A stretch of DNA of 64,000 nucleotides, from positions 1-64,000 of the forward strand of contig JADANN010000029.1 in the NCBI GenBank assembly GCA_018806985.1. The letters are read 5' to 3'. The notes beneath the pieces are model-generated. The model did no database searches and was not told the origin of the DNA. It was given only the letters and a program-made list of their open reading frames with translations. The DNA is from Angiostrongylus vasorum. Its lineage: Eukaryota; Nematoda; Chromadorea; Rhabditida; Metastrongylidae. Made by a program: the position numbers and the translations under genes. Below, piece after piece: positions 10,920-21,604 of the stretch; within the stretch, counting starts at the first letter, position 1, and the number at the start of each line of letters is the position of its first letter.

Positions 10920-11963
10920 TCATTTCCTTCTGCTCAGCTCTGGCGCTAAGTCGTTCTTCATATTGATTTCCCGACCAAGGTAGACATAACTGAAGCATTC
11001 GGAAATATTCGTCCCGTTGAGCGCGAATGGGGCATGTGAAACCAATCCGTTCTTCATGACTATCGTTTTTGTGAGGTTTAGTCGAAGACCAATCTTTCCA
11101 CAGTCTTTATCAAAGTCGGCAAGCATACGTTCCGCTTGGCTAATGTTTGGTGTTATAAGGACGATGTCATCAGCAAAGCGAAGATGATGTAACTGCCGAC
11201 CATTGATTTTCAGTTCCTTATTATCCCAGTCCAATGTTCGCATGACGTTCTGGAGGGTGGCGGTAAATAATTTTGGCGAGATGGTATCGCCTTGCCTAAC
11301 TCCTCTTTTGACGTCAATGTTAATGTCGTTGTAGAATGGTGATATCTTGGTTGTGAAATTTTTGTACTGCTCACGAAGAATCTTTATGTACTGAGTGGGG
11401 ACTCCTTGACTATCAAGGGCTTCCATGACTGCTTCTATCGTGTGGATGTGGTCCATCGTACTAAATCCTTTTCGAAACCCTGCTTGCTGACATGGTCGAG
11501 TGAAAAGTTTGTAGACGACAGACACCAAGCAGACTGGGCGATAGTTGCCGATATCGCGTAGGACACCCTTCTTGAACAATAACACGGTCTTGCTGGTCTT
11601 CCACTGATTAGGGCTCTTGCATTCAAAGACAGGTAACGTGTTAGGAGCCTTGCCAGTGTGTTTACGAGGACTGGCGGAAGGTTCTTCAGGTATTCTGGTC
11701 TTATCCTGTCCGGACCTGGTGCTGGTTCGATTTTTCATCGACGAAATGGCTTGTCGGATTTCGGAAGGGAGAACCGGTGGTACAACATATCCATCCTCCT
11801 TTATTTCATATGACGGAGGGTCGACGTGGCTATCGAATAGATCCTTTCTGGACGCTGTAATTGTTTCGTCTGGGCGTCGGTGTGCAATCATCTTGGTCTT
11901 GTAATTGGCGAAGCATCGGTGGGCTTTGCGAATGTTTCTACCAGCCTCTGCAGCTTCGCCCAT
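10920..11963 (-). pseudogene. RTE reverse transcriptase domain with internal deletion
   Basis: A 347-codon open frame. Visible blocks are WKTSKTVLLFKKG, RDIGNYRPVCLVSVVYKLFT, QQAGFRKGFSTMDHIHT, GVRQGDTISPKLF, the catalytic box LRFADDIVLI and SYVYLGREINMKNDL. Directly after DHIHTIEAV the text jumps to MEALDSQGVPTQYIKI, so about 30 residues that normally include motif A and the first catalytic Asp are missing. The deletion keeps the frame, which explains why the ORF is still long. Without motif A it cannot polymerise. It matches the RT relics at 22.7-24.2, 45.4-47.0 and 52.4-54.0 kb only distantly. Confidence 0.9.
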
Positions 11964-12568
11964 AACTGCTGCTGTTCTCTCCTTAAGACCTTATTTTATT
12001 GCCTCTCTGCATTGTTTTGCAAGTTCGGACGTTAGTTCGCGGTTGTCTGCAGCTGGTTCGATTCCACGCTGTCGTATCAGCTCGAGTGTTTCTGGAGACA
12101 GACGTCTCATGGTGACTTTCGAACTCTCAGCTTCATGGCGTTAACGTGAAGATGTTGAGTGAGCCGATCGTATTCTTCGTCTATGTTATCGACGACGTCA
12201 TCTTCCCAATAGTCGACTAATGAATTGAATAAGACCCAGTTTATGGTAGTTCTGGGACTTCTGTTTTTGAATTTAGCTGCTTTTTCTCCTTTCCGCGAGA
12301 AATAGAATCTTGCACGAAGGAGGTGGTGGCCTGATCCAGTGTAGAATTTTGAGACAACAGCGGCATCGGTTAGACAAAACCTTCTATTTACTAAGATGTG
12401 GTCTATTTCGTCATGGTACTCTCCATTGGGAGACTCCCACGTCCAATGCTGAGGGTGGGACTTCTGGAATTGCTAATTACCATGGATGGTTTTGGTCGCC
12501 ATGATAAACTCAGAAAGTTGCCCACTCTCTTCGTTCCCTTCCAATCCGTGGATCCCAATGAGACATTC

Positions 12569-13041
12569 TTAAGACGTTCTTCTTGGTCCAATATTGGCGT
12601 TGAAATCTCCAATGATGACCTTGAAGAATGTATGGTCTTCTCTGTAGAACTTCTTCAACACTGAATAGAACTCTTCGACTTCTTCTTCGTCATAGTTTGA
12701 TGTCGGCGCGTGAACGACGAAGATTGTCAAAGCCGGCATTGATCCACATCTTTTTAATCGTAAACGTCCCGATTCGGGTTGCAAGCTGTTCGAATGAATC
12801 GATTTTCATGGACAAACTCGTGTTGACGAGAACGCCGACGCCGCAGACACGTCTACTGTCGTATGTTTCGAGAAAGCGTTCTTCCCCGGTGTCATAGACG
12901 GCGTTGAATGGGTGGCGTCGTTTCGTCTCGGCCAGGCCGATGATGTCGTACCTTATCGTTCTTGCTTGCATGAGCAAGTCCTCTATCGAGGACTCGTATG
13001 CAAGTGTACGTGCATGCATTGTAGATACAGATCGTCAACAT
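12569..13041 (-). pseudogene. RTE APE-type endonuclease, frameshifted
   Basis: Visible are [14 protein letters not shown] (catalytic Glu), [17 protein letters not shown] and, in another frame, FVVHAPTSNYDEEEV and [10 protein letters not shown] (Asp/Asn motif). Downstream, about 12,470-12,310, is [13 protein letters not shown] followed by GSGHHLL, where the family has S-D-H; the catalytic Asp is Gly. The likely start ATG is at 13,041-13,039. An extra TGCA at about 13,011-13,018 breaks the frame just after it; the right-arm copy lacks this insertion. A second frame break sits after ATRIG in both arms, caused by different small indels. Confidence 0.85.
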
Positions 13042-13045
13042 AGTT

Positions 13046-13587
13046 CTTTGTAATCCAGTAAGCTTCGATTGGCCCTGAGATTTTAGCAGCCTCTCGTCCT
13101 ACCCAACGCTGCGAAATTTGATGCTCTTTCGGGCTCAGAGGAATGAGGCCTTTTTTTTTACTGTGTTTAGCATTTCGATACCCACGTATAGCTTGCTGCG
13201 ATCTGAAGATGGGGGCTGGGTATACTCACGGGTAACTTGCCAGGCTCTCCCAGAGTGAACGTGGAGCTTAATTGTTGGAGGCGACTCCTAACCGCCTCCC
13301 ATATACTTCTCTGTCACTTGATTGCAGGCTTTTGGCCGAATTGACTCGTAGAATACAATCCGCATTAGCGAGAACGCACCCACACACGTATGCATGAATA
13401 CGGCTAGTATATGCAGAAAGTATGTGCCAAGTCGGCGCAGCAGAAACAGGGAGTCTATCTCCTGGATCCACCTGCACCTCAGGGAAGCAAAGGTCGCTAT
13501 TGGCCGGCGGTTAACTCCCTATCTGTCACCTGGTGACGCGCCACGTAGTCTCGCGACTAACCGGCTCGAGATCCCTCGTGTGAGGTA
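13046..13587. other. Region upstream of RTE start, possible 5' UTR
   Basis: Lies 5' of the RTE ATG and is duplicated at about 63,090-63,630. It could be RTE 5' UTR. Open frames on both strands have no recognised motif. Confidence 0.4.
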
Positions 13588-13765
13588 GATCCGTGCTATT
13601 GACCGATACCGAGGTTAATATGAAGTGTATGTTAGGGATAAAGCAAGTTGTTTGTTCCATATTTTCAGGGCGAACATTCTTATCAGGCACAATTTTGGGA
13701 ACTTTGTCATAGGAGATGGCGGCAAACACTCCGTGTCAATAACTGGAAAGGTCTAATTTCAATTT
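13588..13765. repeat. Dispersed repeat family S5
   Basis: About 170 bp shared with 62,925-63,085 (mirror) and with an independent diverged copy at 48,945-49,110. It carries TTCCAGTTATTGACA, GTTCGCCCTGAAAAT and TATTAACCTCGGTATCGG-type segments. Between the independent copies the identity looks like about 85-90% by eye. Confidence 0.7.
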
Positions 13766-13892
13766 CAATTTCAGCTCTCACTAGCAGTCGCACGCTTTCC
13801 TCCCAATTGCTTCGGTTTATAAAATAGTTGTAGTTCTAATTTAGCGCTGAAACCTTCATGGAATGGTTTTGAATCGATTAATAAGTGAACAG

Positions 13893-14262
13893 AGAGCGGA
13901 TAGCAGAGTGGTAGTGTTGTCCGTCATCACGAGCATGATATTAGTTTGATTCCGTTTATAGCCAACCGAGCCAGTTATCCCTCCAGGGTCCAAAAAATTG
14001 GTACCGGACTTGTCTGGGAAAAACCACACTCTGAGATCCAACTGGGAACGCTCCAGCACGGCTATCTCAGAACTCCAGGAAGAATTGCTCGATCTACATT
14101 TTACTACATTCAAGATGAAATGAAAATCCTCAAGCTACAACGAAAGGCACGCGTTAAATGTTGGAAGATCTTCGTGGACAGTGGATGCGAGGAAACGAAT
14201 CGAATGTGAGAAGTGCTGGGATCCTCACAATAGACATGAAGACGGGTCGTTTAAATTAGAAT
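13893..14262 (+). repeat. SINE-like family S2
   Basis: The head reads GATAGCAGAGTGGTAGTG (A-box-like) and TAGTTTGATTCCG (B-box-like). The body and the ATGAAGACGGGTCGTTTAAA tail match the 4.56 and 26.94 kb copies. The mirror copy is at 62,412-62,781. Confidence 0.75.
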
Positions 14263-14336
14263 AAAAAAAGGTTGAAGTTTCAGATGTCAAAACAAGAAAT
14301 TTCGATAAATCTATTTCTACGACTTCGAAATCGGAC

Positions 14337-14925
14337 GTGCGTAGAGCAGATGGCCTGAAGCATTATTGTGATAAGAGGCCAATGATAGGGAAAACTTTAA
14401 CGGACGCACAGTTTGACGTCAGTTTGGAAAAGTTCGTCGTCGTGGACATCCCTTTTGTTGTTGACGACGATGAACTGAAGGGTTTGCTAGAAGCAAATAA
14501 ACGCACATTTGTTGGAGAAGTTGCAGCAGAGCTTTGTTTACACATCTCAACTATTTAGGCGCATCTAAAAAAGGTGGAAAATCGAAGAAGGTTGTCTAAT
14601 GGATGCTCCACGAATTGAAGGACAATGAAAGCAATTGTACTGTGATGTGCGACGAGAAATGGTTCCTCTACGACAACCGACGACGATAGTCTCACTAAGT
14701 CGCATTTACTGCCTACCGCTTTAAGCATTTAGACAACTTCCTATGCGAGAAATGCTTTAGAAACCAAGCAAAAGCAGAATTTATCGGTTACGTCTTTATT
14801 GCCCCTAAAAGTCAGAAATTTTTCGCAGTCTATATAAACTGCTCCGAGCCACGCCTTGCATAACATTTATGTTAAACAAGCCATTGATAGAATACAAAAA
14901 TGCTGTAAAAAGTGATAAACTTTAT
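14337..14925 (+). pseudogene. mariner transposase relic 2
   Basis: Reads VDDDELKGLLEANKRTFVGE then, after a stop, AHLKKVENRRR (helix-turn-helix region). Next come MCDEKWFLYDNRRR with the first catalytic Asp intact, a large internal deletion, and FKHLDNFLCEKCFRNQAKAE near the C-terminus (14,712-14,850). Stops and frame changes make it non-functional. It differs from the mariner at 6.2 kb at the CDEKW block, so it is an independent insertion. Mirror copy at 61,749-62,337. Confidence 0.8.
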
Positions 14926-15489
14926 CCCTCATCAGCGAAAACTTGCGAATTCTAGTGATAACGATTCGAAGTTGTGGTTGACACTTAAAATCTCTCTTTT
15001 AACCACGGCTTTCTCGTTTAGATCAATGCAATGCCAACGGCGAAAGGTTCTTTAAGTAGAAGACTATCTGCAAACGCTACAGATGGGAATGAAGCGTCAC
15101 TGCAGACACCATGGCCGAAGCTAGAGTGGACAGTGAACATTGCCATTAAAAAACCTGTCTAACAATCTCGTTCCATGCAACAGAAATATTCTGCGCGTTT
15201 TGCCGAGAACCAGGTTACACGTTTCGGTAATGAAAACATCTCTAGAACGTTGTTGATTTTCCACTGACGACGGGGGTTTCATTTGCGGTTTCGTTGCGGT
15301 GAACATACGCCATTCATTCATGTGGTGTTTTTTCGAGTACTAAGTGCTATAGAAGGGCATCAGGATATAACTCACCACACTGTTATTGGAATCCGAACAA
15401 TGGAGAAGAATGGTAGGGCCGGCAGAATTTTTTGATAATGAAATCTCTTTATCTCAATTTTGCTATTAGCTATGTGCCAGTCGACTCAA

Positions 15490-15762
15490 TAGCGACTGCT
15501 GCAGAGTGTATTATCCGTTGAGAAACAAACTATTATCAACGGATAACAGTAACAACGACAACTCTATATAAAAGAGCATCGCCGGGTGAGAATGCCTGAG
15601 TCGAGAGAGATGCTCCACTGAGGTGGATCCGGGTTGATGTGCGACAAAGACGCCACCTTGAGAACGCGAACAACTGTGGACCATCGGCTCAAATGAAGAC
15701 GAAACCGTCGGAACGTTTACTGAATAAACATCTTTATCAACCTCGTGTAAGCTTAACATCAT
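15490..15762 (+). mobile_element. PLE pseudo-LTR relic with decayed hammerhead motif
   Basis: Contains AACAAACTATTATCAACGG and ends with TTTATCAACCTCGTGTAAGC, both shared with the 5' end of the PLE at 32.5-32.8 kb. At 15,686-15,720 a hammerhead-like motif reads GGCT-CAAATGA...GGAAC-GTT; both core boxes are mutated. Mirror at 60,906-61,178. Confidence 0.6.
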
Positions 15763-15950
15763 AAAAACTTTTCATTTCGCATCACCGACTTCATAGGCAC
15801 AAATTCCTCGCACACAACTTATGTTACCTTCACCTGTCCCTTATATTTGTTTAAATGAAATATGCCAATTTTTAACAGATATATGGAAAATTTTATGCTT
15901 TTTGCATTCATTTAACTACGATCTGTTAATGAGCAATATCTGGAAGCACT

Positions 15951-16142
15951 GCAGGAAGACCACCGACCCGATGGTCAGAGTTCTTCACGAAAAGCCTAGA
16001 AGAAAGATATGATGCTCAGCGGGTAGCTAGATCGAGCAGAACCCACTGGACTACTCTTGCACGTGACAGGGAAAAATGGAAGATTTACTGGCACCTGCTC
16101 GAGTCACTCGACGATCAACGGGACTACAGCTGGTACAGGTGA
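15951..16142 (+). pseudogene. RTE 3' end, 5'-truncated insertion
   Basis: A 63-codon open frame begins GRPPTRWSEFFTKSLEERYD and includes THWTTLARDREKWKIYW before TGA at 16,140-16,142. This is the extreme C-terminus of an RTE polyprotein and is better preserved than the equivalent in the 10.3 kb element. The 5' truncation is the usual result of incomplete target-primed reverse transcription. Mirror at 60,526-60,717. Confidence 0.85.
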
Positions 16143-16469
16143 AGATGGCGTTTGGGTGCTTTAAAAAGATCTCTCACCGTTTCAATAGTGTAAATCTTGT
16201 GTAAATCAATGCTACGGGAAACATTTACACAAGAAAAATCTTTAGAGGAAGAATGAATTAGAAAAAATATGTCCATTACTCAACTTTTCATACACTGTGT
16301 ATAAAATCTAAATGGTGGAGTTGAAAGTAATGGTAAAGTACTGTTCTTCGTAGACGGATTTTAGAAAACAATGTGTTCTCGTTTCGCTCAGTCCTGTGAC
16401 GTAGTACTTCATGCAGGTCTTTAATAGAAGCTTCGGATGATAGAGTAGTACGTTATAAAATATCTTTTC

Positions 16470-16640
16470 TTCTCTGCTGCTGATGGCGCCGCTGATCGAT
16501 AGAACTAGCTGAGAAACAGGCGAAATGAAGGAAGCGCATGGTGTGGTGGTGAACGCGTTACTCCCGGAAAGGGTAATAGCGCGTTCGTTCCCCACCGCAA
16601 ACACTTACGTTCCGAAGTTTTGCGAATATCTCAGCAACAT
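16470..16640 (+). repeat. SINE-like family S4
   Basis: GATCGATAGAACTAGCTGAG, GTGTGGTGGTGAACGCGTTA and TTTTGCGAATATCTCAGCA are S4 landmarks. Mirror at 60,028-60,198. Confidence 0.7.
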
Positions 16641-16644
16641 TGTG

Positions 16645-17437
16645 GTTGTGTCTTTTCTTCAGTCCTCCCAGATTTCGACATCCAGACATAGTTCCGACGT
16701 TTGAGCGTCGCGCTTACTCGTCTTAGCTAACAGCACAGTATCGGAGGTTCCTTCAAGGTGAGATAAGTGAGGTGTATTATTCTCACTGCTTTTGTGATAT
16801 GACAACCATGATAGGCTTTTCCATAGCTCTGGTAGAGATTTTACATACTTAACGGCGGCTCATGAAGAATTAGCACACTTCATAAATCGTCAAAAATTCG
16901 AAGAAATGCCTGTTATGCTAAAAGATGCTTATTAATTAGGGATCCGAAAATGACAGCAGAATTCGATGAGTACTGATTGTTTCGTAGCGTTCTGATGGTG
17001 CGCAGCTGTACTCTAGTATTGTTAAAACCTCTTCGAATATTAGGCAGCTATAAAATTTGATTCCCAGTGCTATATTACAGAGCTGCAAGCAAAGTATAGT
17101 GATAAGCTTTCGTAAACGATAATTCAGTGTCATCATGGGTAACGAACATTCTGAATCATTGTCACGAGACTTCAACGTGGCCAGCATTTTGGCGCCAATA
17201 TCGAAAGGGTTAAGTGCTGCGAGCATTCGACTCGAGTAATCGTGGCAGTGAAAAAAGACGAAGGTAACGGAACGCTAGCTGAGAAGAAGTCGTATGACAG
17301 CTTTCTGTTAGCTTTTACCAATAGCCGTGGATTGTTTCAGTCGATTTGGTGACAAATTGGCCACTGTTTTCAAAAAACACTCCATTAAGTGATTTCAATC
17401 GTTTATTACAAATATGAAATGAGCGAGGAAATTAACA
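16645..17437. other. Unassigned arm sequence with a 96-codon open frame
   Basis: The minus-strand frame 17,226-16,936 (mirror 59,441-59,731) is open for 96 codons and identical in both arms, but shows no motif or signal peptide. Part of the flanking sequence resembles 26.69-26.76 kb, suggesting an older unit-level duplication. Confidence 0.35.
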
Positions 17438-17988
17438 TTAAAACCTAAAAGCTTCTTCCAGCATAAGAAGAATTACGAAGGAGGTAGCGAAATGGCTCAA
17501 CCTTTCCGTAACTGCCACATCTTGCAATAGTGACTCCTCATACTGATTGCTGAAGGACGAAAATGTTCCTCACTTTTCACAGTCGCTATGGAATTTTAAA
17601 AAAAGCAGAGTTCTTAGAGATCCAGCACATTACGATGCTCAACATCTGAACCGTTGATAAACCCTTTTCGTATACATTACGAACTAAGTCTAAATTATCA
17701 TCGGCTAACTCCGATTCTATATCAGTAAGCTGTTCCTTCGCTGATATCACTTACACTGGCTGATCTATTCTGGGTATGTTTGTCAGTACTTCGTAAACCT
17801 TCTGTGTGGTAGGCTCGGTCGTCGATATAGCTAACTCTTGGGGATCAGCAGAAAGTTCGCTCGTCGGTTTTTTCCTCCTCTTCCTCCCTCACTTGGTGTT
17901 GTAACCGTTGTGTTTGCAAACAAATGCTTCCCAGAGGAGTTGGAGCTAAGAATATTATAATATAAGACAAGAAACACGAGCAGGACAT
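17438..17988 (-). pseudogene. Unit C small secreted-protein-like gene, two internal stops (left copy)
   Basis: One frame runs from ATG at 17,988 to TAA at 17,438, about 182 codons, with in-frame stops at 17,752-17,754 (TAA) and 17,572-17,574 (TGA). The N-terminus MSCSCFLSYIIIFLAPTPLG looks like a signal peptide. Then come an acidic run (REEEEEKPTSELSADPQE), a helix-like middle (SAKEQLTDIESELADDN, VRNVYEKGLSTVQML) and a hydrophobic C-terminus ATSFVILLMLEEAFRF. The C-terminus resembles unit A (LNEAFRF) and the N-terminus unit B (APTSLGSICLQ). Each stop sits in a GT...AG stretch (38 and 24 nt), too short for normal introns, and the first would break the frame. Most likely a recent pseudogene; family not recognised. 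Confidence 0.55.
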
Positions 17989-18214
17989 TCACTTTTAACA
18001 TGAATTTGCAATTAGGACAAATGTCTAAGCTCTACAATGATTCCCAGCTTTTGTTTAATTCTAAATATGAAGGAACGGATGAACTTCATCCATTTCTAAC
18101 AAATTAACCGACATATACTGGGAAGGTTAAACCCTTGCACAGCCGCCCATATTACCATTCTTACCAGAAAACCACGGTTCTACACGGCACGAGTTCGCTC
18201 GCAAAGTGCTCACA

Positions 18215-18495
18215 AAAAGGATAGGAAGCTCTCGGCGTTGATCAATCCCCTGAGAGATGCGCCATGAATTCGACTTCATTAAGCATCGTTTAGACGTGAT
18301 TGAATGCATATCTGGCCTTTACAATGACTCGCGGTTGCCTACCGATCTAGCGAGCCAGTGTTGCTATCCTCCCAGACTAGTCTGGCACCAATTTGCCGAC
18401 CCCGGAGAGAGGTAAGGCTTGGTGGGTCATGGGCGTGGGGGTCGACTCCACGTATGTGTTGCAGAGCGCCTGCGACCACTGCGCCACAAGCGCCC
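18215..18495 (-). repeat. SINE-like family S1
   Basis: A well-preserved copy. On the minus strand it starts TGTGGCGCAGTGGTCGCAGG (A-box) and GTGGAGTCGACCCC (B-box-like), and ends with a CAGGGGATTGATCAACGCC segment. Mirror at 58,173-58,453. Confidence 0.8.
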
Positions 18496-19089
18496 CTTAA
18501 GTGCTTATATGAGTCCAGTTATTTTAGTGGTAATAACAATAACTTTTCTCTAAAAGTTTGCTTCGAAATCGTGTATGAAGCACATTTGGTTGTACAACTG
18601 AGACGCACTCATTGCAGCGAACGTCAGTTATCCAAAGAAAACAGTGCTGGCTTTGATATCTCATCTAATCAGTGGTCATCCCATTACCGCTTGGGCTACG
18701 CCTTCTAGTCCGACGACTGAACTTGCTTGGATCCCGTTTACCTGAGACATGTGTAGGGATATGATGACGTCTACAAAAAAGAAAAAAAATAGGTCGTTAC
18801 TGACAATTTTCATTCAATAGATATAGGCCGACAGAATGAAATGTGGGACGTGGTCTCGTGAATTTCCGTGTATAATGACGGCGATGTCAAGTTGCCACTC
18901 TGTCTCCTGTTCTTGAACAATTATAAACGTTGAAAAAGGCAAGTTTTCTGTTTTCAGCGAATTCTTCGTGCTCATGAAGCCAAGATGGTGGTTCCAATCA
19001 ATTTCAGTTTTGTGAACCTCTCATTTCCAAGTTTACCAATGAAATAGGTTTTGCTTGATGTCCTTTTCTTTTGAGAAAATATAGCTTAC

Positions 19090-19522
19090 ATTTTGCCGTA
19101 AAAGCACGCCACACTGATGTCGACCGTGCCTTTCGATTCTGGACATTTGGCGGCTGCGCAACCAACGCTCCCAATATCCGACCGTTCCATCTGTCCAGGT
19201 ACAAAATGTTTTTCTTCGCTCGAAGCTATTCTTAGCAAAGTATACCTTATTACGCTCTTTAGTTCTGAATTTCCACTTGAACAACGTTTCAAACAAAACA
19301 GTGGTATGTCTAGTGATTGAAGGTCCTTGGTGAAGCTGATAGCTGAAATTTTAATACTTCAGGTATACCACTTGATTTTTTTAGATTTTTTTCAACGGTC
19401 ATATAAAATGCAGATTGCTACTGATAGAAGTTTGTGTATTCCGGCTCGGAGGATGTTGGAGGCTTTAGTGGGCATCCGACAACTGCTTCGATGGCCAATT
19501 TCTCCTGCTCGCAACTGTAGTT
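19090..19522 (-). pseudogene. CAP-domain (ASP/VAL-type) gene fragment, copy 1, left arm
   Basis: Mirror of the 57,146-57,578 locus. The exon at 19,522-19,422 encodes NYSCEQEKLAIEAVVGCP. The second exon, 19,335-19,090, encodes EEKHFVPGQMERSDIGSVGC then AAAKC and ISVACFYGK. These are the cysteine-bearing motifs of CAP domains. No N-terminal exon with a signal peptide was found because S3 and unassigned sequence lie upstream. See the right-arm entry for exon logic. Confidence 0.65.
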
Positions 19523-19544
19523 CTAAATAACCTGATTTGAGTTA

Positions 19545-19800
19545 TTAATAGAATGGCCCGTCCTCACTGGTTGTGCGGGCACCAACATAATCTCCATTTT
19601 TCGGGGATTTACTGGTAAAGTCATTGTGATTTCCTGGAATCCCGAGGGCAGCATGGTCAAAGTCTGCCCCCTGATCTTCACCTTCACAGGAAGTCGCAGC
19701 CCTTGTGGGTCATAAGGAGATTTGCCACCATGCTGCGACTTTGATACCAGGATGGTGGTGGACCCTAGTATTGGCTTACTCTCGTCTGGCCTTCCAATTC
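19545..19800 (-). repeat. Repeat family S3, head-truncated
   Basis: Tail side GAATGGCCCGTCCTCACTGG through the central hairpin (ATACCAGGATGGTGG...CCTAGTAT), then stops. It lies immediately upstream of the CAP exon on the minus strand. Mirror at 56,868-57,124. Confidence 0.7.
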
Positions 19801-20053
19801 TAAATAAACTGGTATTAATTAGTATTAAATCCTTCCATTTCACATATCCCTTTGTTTGTCTCGGCACATAAAGAAATCCCGTTCTGTGTACGGTGCACGG
19901 ATAATGGTAATTAAAAAAGTTCATTGAAGTGGATGTAATTGTAAAGTCGACCAAAGTTATTTAAGCCTTATGCGTGGAGGAGCGGCATAATGGAAGAGAA
20001 AACAATTTTGGATCCAACCTTGAAGACAGACGATCTACACCTGGGATAATTGC

Positions 20054-20335
20054 TTGAAAGGCCATTATAAACTCCCAGTTCGATCAAATTTAAGAATCGC
20101 AGGATTCTTCTCCGCAATGTATATCGATGGATTATATCTCGCGATTCGACAACAGTGTGGATTACTCGGATACGAATCTATCAAAGTACGGAATACGAAT
20201 CGTGAAATCCGTCATCTATTGGTCATATTAGACTGTCTGCCTCCAAGGTTATTTTTTTTTGCCTTCGGAGCAAGATATTTTAATTTCCTCACTAGTACCG
20301 ATCACTTGAATTCAGACAGCCCTGCCATGCATTAG
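20054..20335 (+). CDS. Unrecognised open frame, possible exon
   Basis: Begins MKGHYKLPVRSNLRIAGFF and continues with MYIDGLYLAIRQQCGLLGYE and TNREIRHLLVILDC, followed by a possible GT donor at about 20,248; the rest of the frame (to 20,335) is phenylalanine-rich and less protein-like. It has normal amino-acid balance and is identical in the mirror copy 56,335-56,616. No motif is recognised. It could be an exon of a host gene or a decayed transposon protein. Confidence 0.3.
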   Translation: MKGHYKLPVRSNLRIAGFFSAMYIDGLYLAIRQQCGLLGYESIKVRNTNREIRHLLVILDCLPPRLFFFAFGARYFNFLTSTDHLNSDSPAMH

Positions 20336-20559
20336 CTTAATTTACCACTGTTGCTCATTTGCACAACGGCTGCTGCTATTGTCGACTACTATCGCTAGAT
20401 GGTGGCCCTAAATATCATTTCTCGATTGTTGTTGTTGAGTGGCTTGTTGATGAGGTGTTGCAAAATTCATATCATTAAGCGAAGACGACTCACCTGAAGC
20501 GTAGAGTATGCGATGGAGGACATTCTTAATTCATATCAGCTAGCTGAATAACCATCCCA

Positions 20560-20945
20560 ACGGTTTACTGCCTCATCGTGGCTGGGAGGTGTTTCTGGGT
20601 ATCGGACTGCGATGTACAGCGGAAGGATTAGTACCTCAGCAGGGTCTCCCAGGCTGAGGAGTCCAGCGTTTCCGTCAGGAAGCCTAGCTAAGAGTAAACC
20701 AATACCAAGATCCACCACTGTCCTCGTATCAAAGTCGAATGGTGGCAAATCTCTCTCTCTCTGATCCACGAGAGGTACAACTGCCTGTGGTGGTTAAGAC
20801 CTAAGGAAGACTTTGGCCAGGCTGACCGCGGGATGCCAGGGAAACACAATGGCTTAGCCAGTAAATGTCCAAAAAATGGTGATTATGCTGGAGCCCGTGC
20901 AACCAATAAATATGTGCCGTTCAAGTACCAAGTCCAAGTATCAAG
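20560..20945 (+). repeat. Repeat family S3
   Basis: Full-length. Head ACTGCCTCATCGTGGCTGGG, central hairpin ATACCAAGATCCACCACTG, tail CAAGTACCAAGTCCAAGTAT. Mirror at 55,724-56,109. Confidence 0.8.
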
Positions 20946-20972
20946 TAACTGAACTATATGATCAATAGCTGG

Positions 20973-21368
20973 TTAATTAGAATCTCGTGATGGACGATCA
21001 CAAAGATACATATGCTGGAAAACACAACCAAAATTAACAGTAAATGAACACCCGAAATCTTTTTGGATAGAGTAGAGTTTAACGGTAGAATTCTTACCAA
21101 CGGTGGCAGTGCATTTGCGTTGCGAACTTTTCCGTGAAGATCTTTCACGAGATCTTGAAAGTATTCACTGCGCTCAGCTCCACAAACATAATCTCTTGCA
21201 TCCAGCAGGACCTGCAAAATTGAGTATAGTGTCATTCTTACTGCCAGAAATAGCATCATCTGATGTTCTTACCAGTGTCAGTAACAAAAACAACAGAACG
21301 TAACTGGTGTACATTACGTTGTATGGTGGCCTAAAGAGGGTTAGAATGAAACAGGACTTGTGAATCAT
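20973..21368 (-). CDS. Unit B small secreted/membrane protein gene, left copy
   Basis: Exon 1 starts at ATG 21,368 (MIHKSCFILTLFRPPYNVMY, then TSYVLLFLLLTL) and gives a single hydrophobic segment. A 61-nt intron, GTAAGA...TTTTGCAG, follows. Exon 2 encodes VLLDARDYVCGAERSEYFQD and ends at a GTAAGA donor near 21,096. A third exon after TTTTCCAG could encode HMYLCDRPSRDSN and stop at 20,973, for about 83 residues. An A-run is one base shorter here than in the right arm, which changes the end of exon 2 and the phase into exon 3. The ATG follows CTTTAGAG, a possible trans-splice acceptor. Paralogue: unit A at 28.3 kb. Function unknown. Confidence 0.55.
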
Positions 21369-21604
21369 CTCTAAAGCTTTCGTAACTTAATGGGTATTGT
21401 CTACACGATAGTCGACCCTGTTTTGGAGCGGGCATAACCGACAGACTGTGTTTCGAAAAACTACTGATATCAGTAATGAACATGCATTGAGTTAGACGAT
21501 TCCAAAAAATATGTTTGTATTACGCGTTTTTGAAATCATCACATAGCCTTAAAATTTATTCGGTGAATAGCCTTAGGTCATAACAAAAAGCTCATTATAT
21601 TGAC

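Larger units (their letters stand above)
10292..13041 (-). mobile_element. RTE-class non-LTR retrotransposon, nearly full length, inactive
   Basis: In order on the minus strand are an APE-type endonuclease (13,041 to about 12,300), a linker with frame breaks, a reverse transcriptase (11,963-10,920) and the short C-terminal domain (10,883 to about 10,330), followed by a tail with repeated ACAGGTGAT units (10,335-10,360). RTE elements copy by target-primed reverse transcription and need no LTRs. This copy is dead: there are frameshifts in the endonuclease, the SDH motif reads SGHH, and the RT has lost motif A. The 5' part from 12,673 upward lies in the giant inverted repeat and reappears at 63,636. 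Confidence 0.9.
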
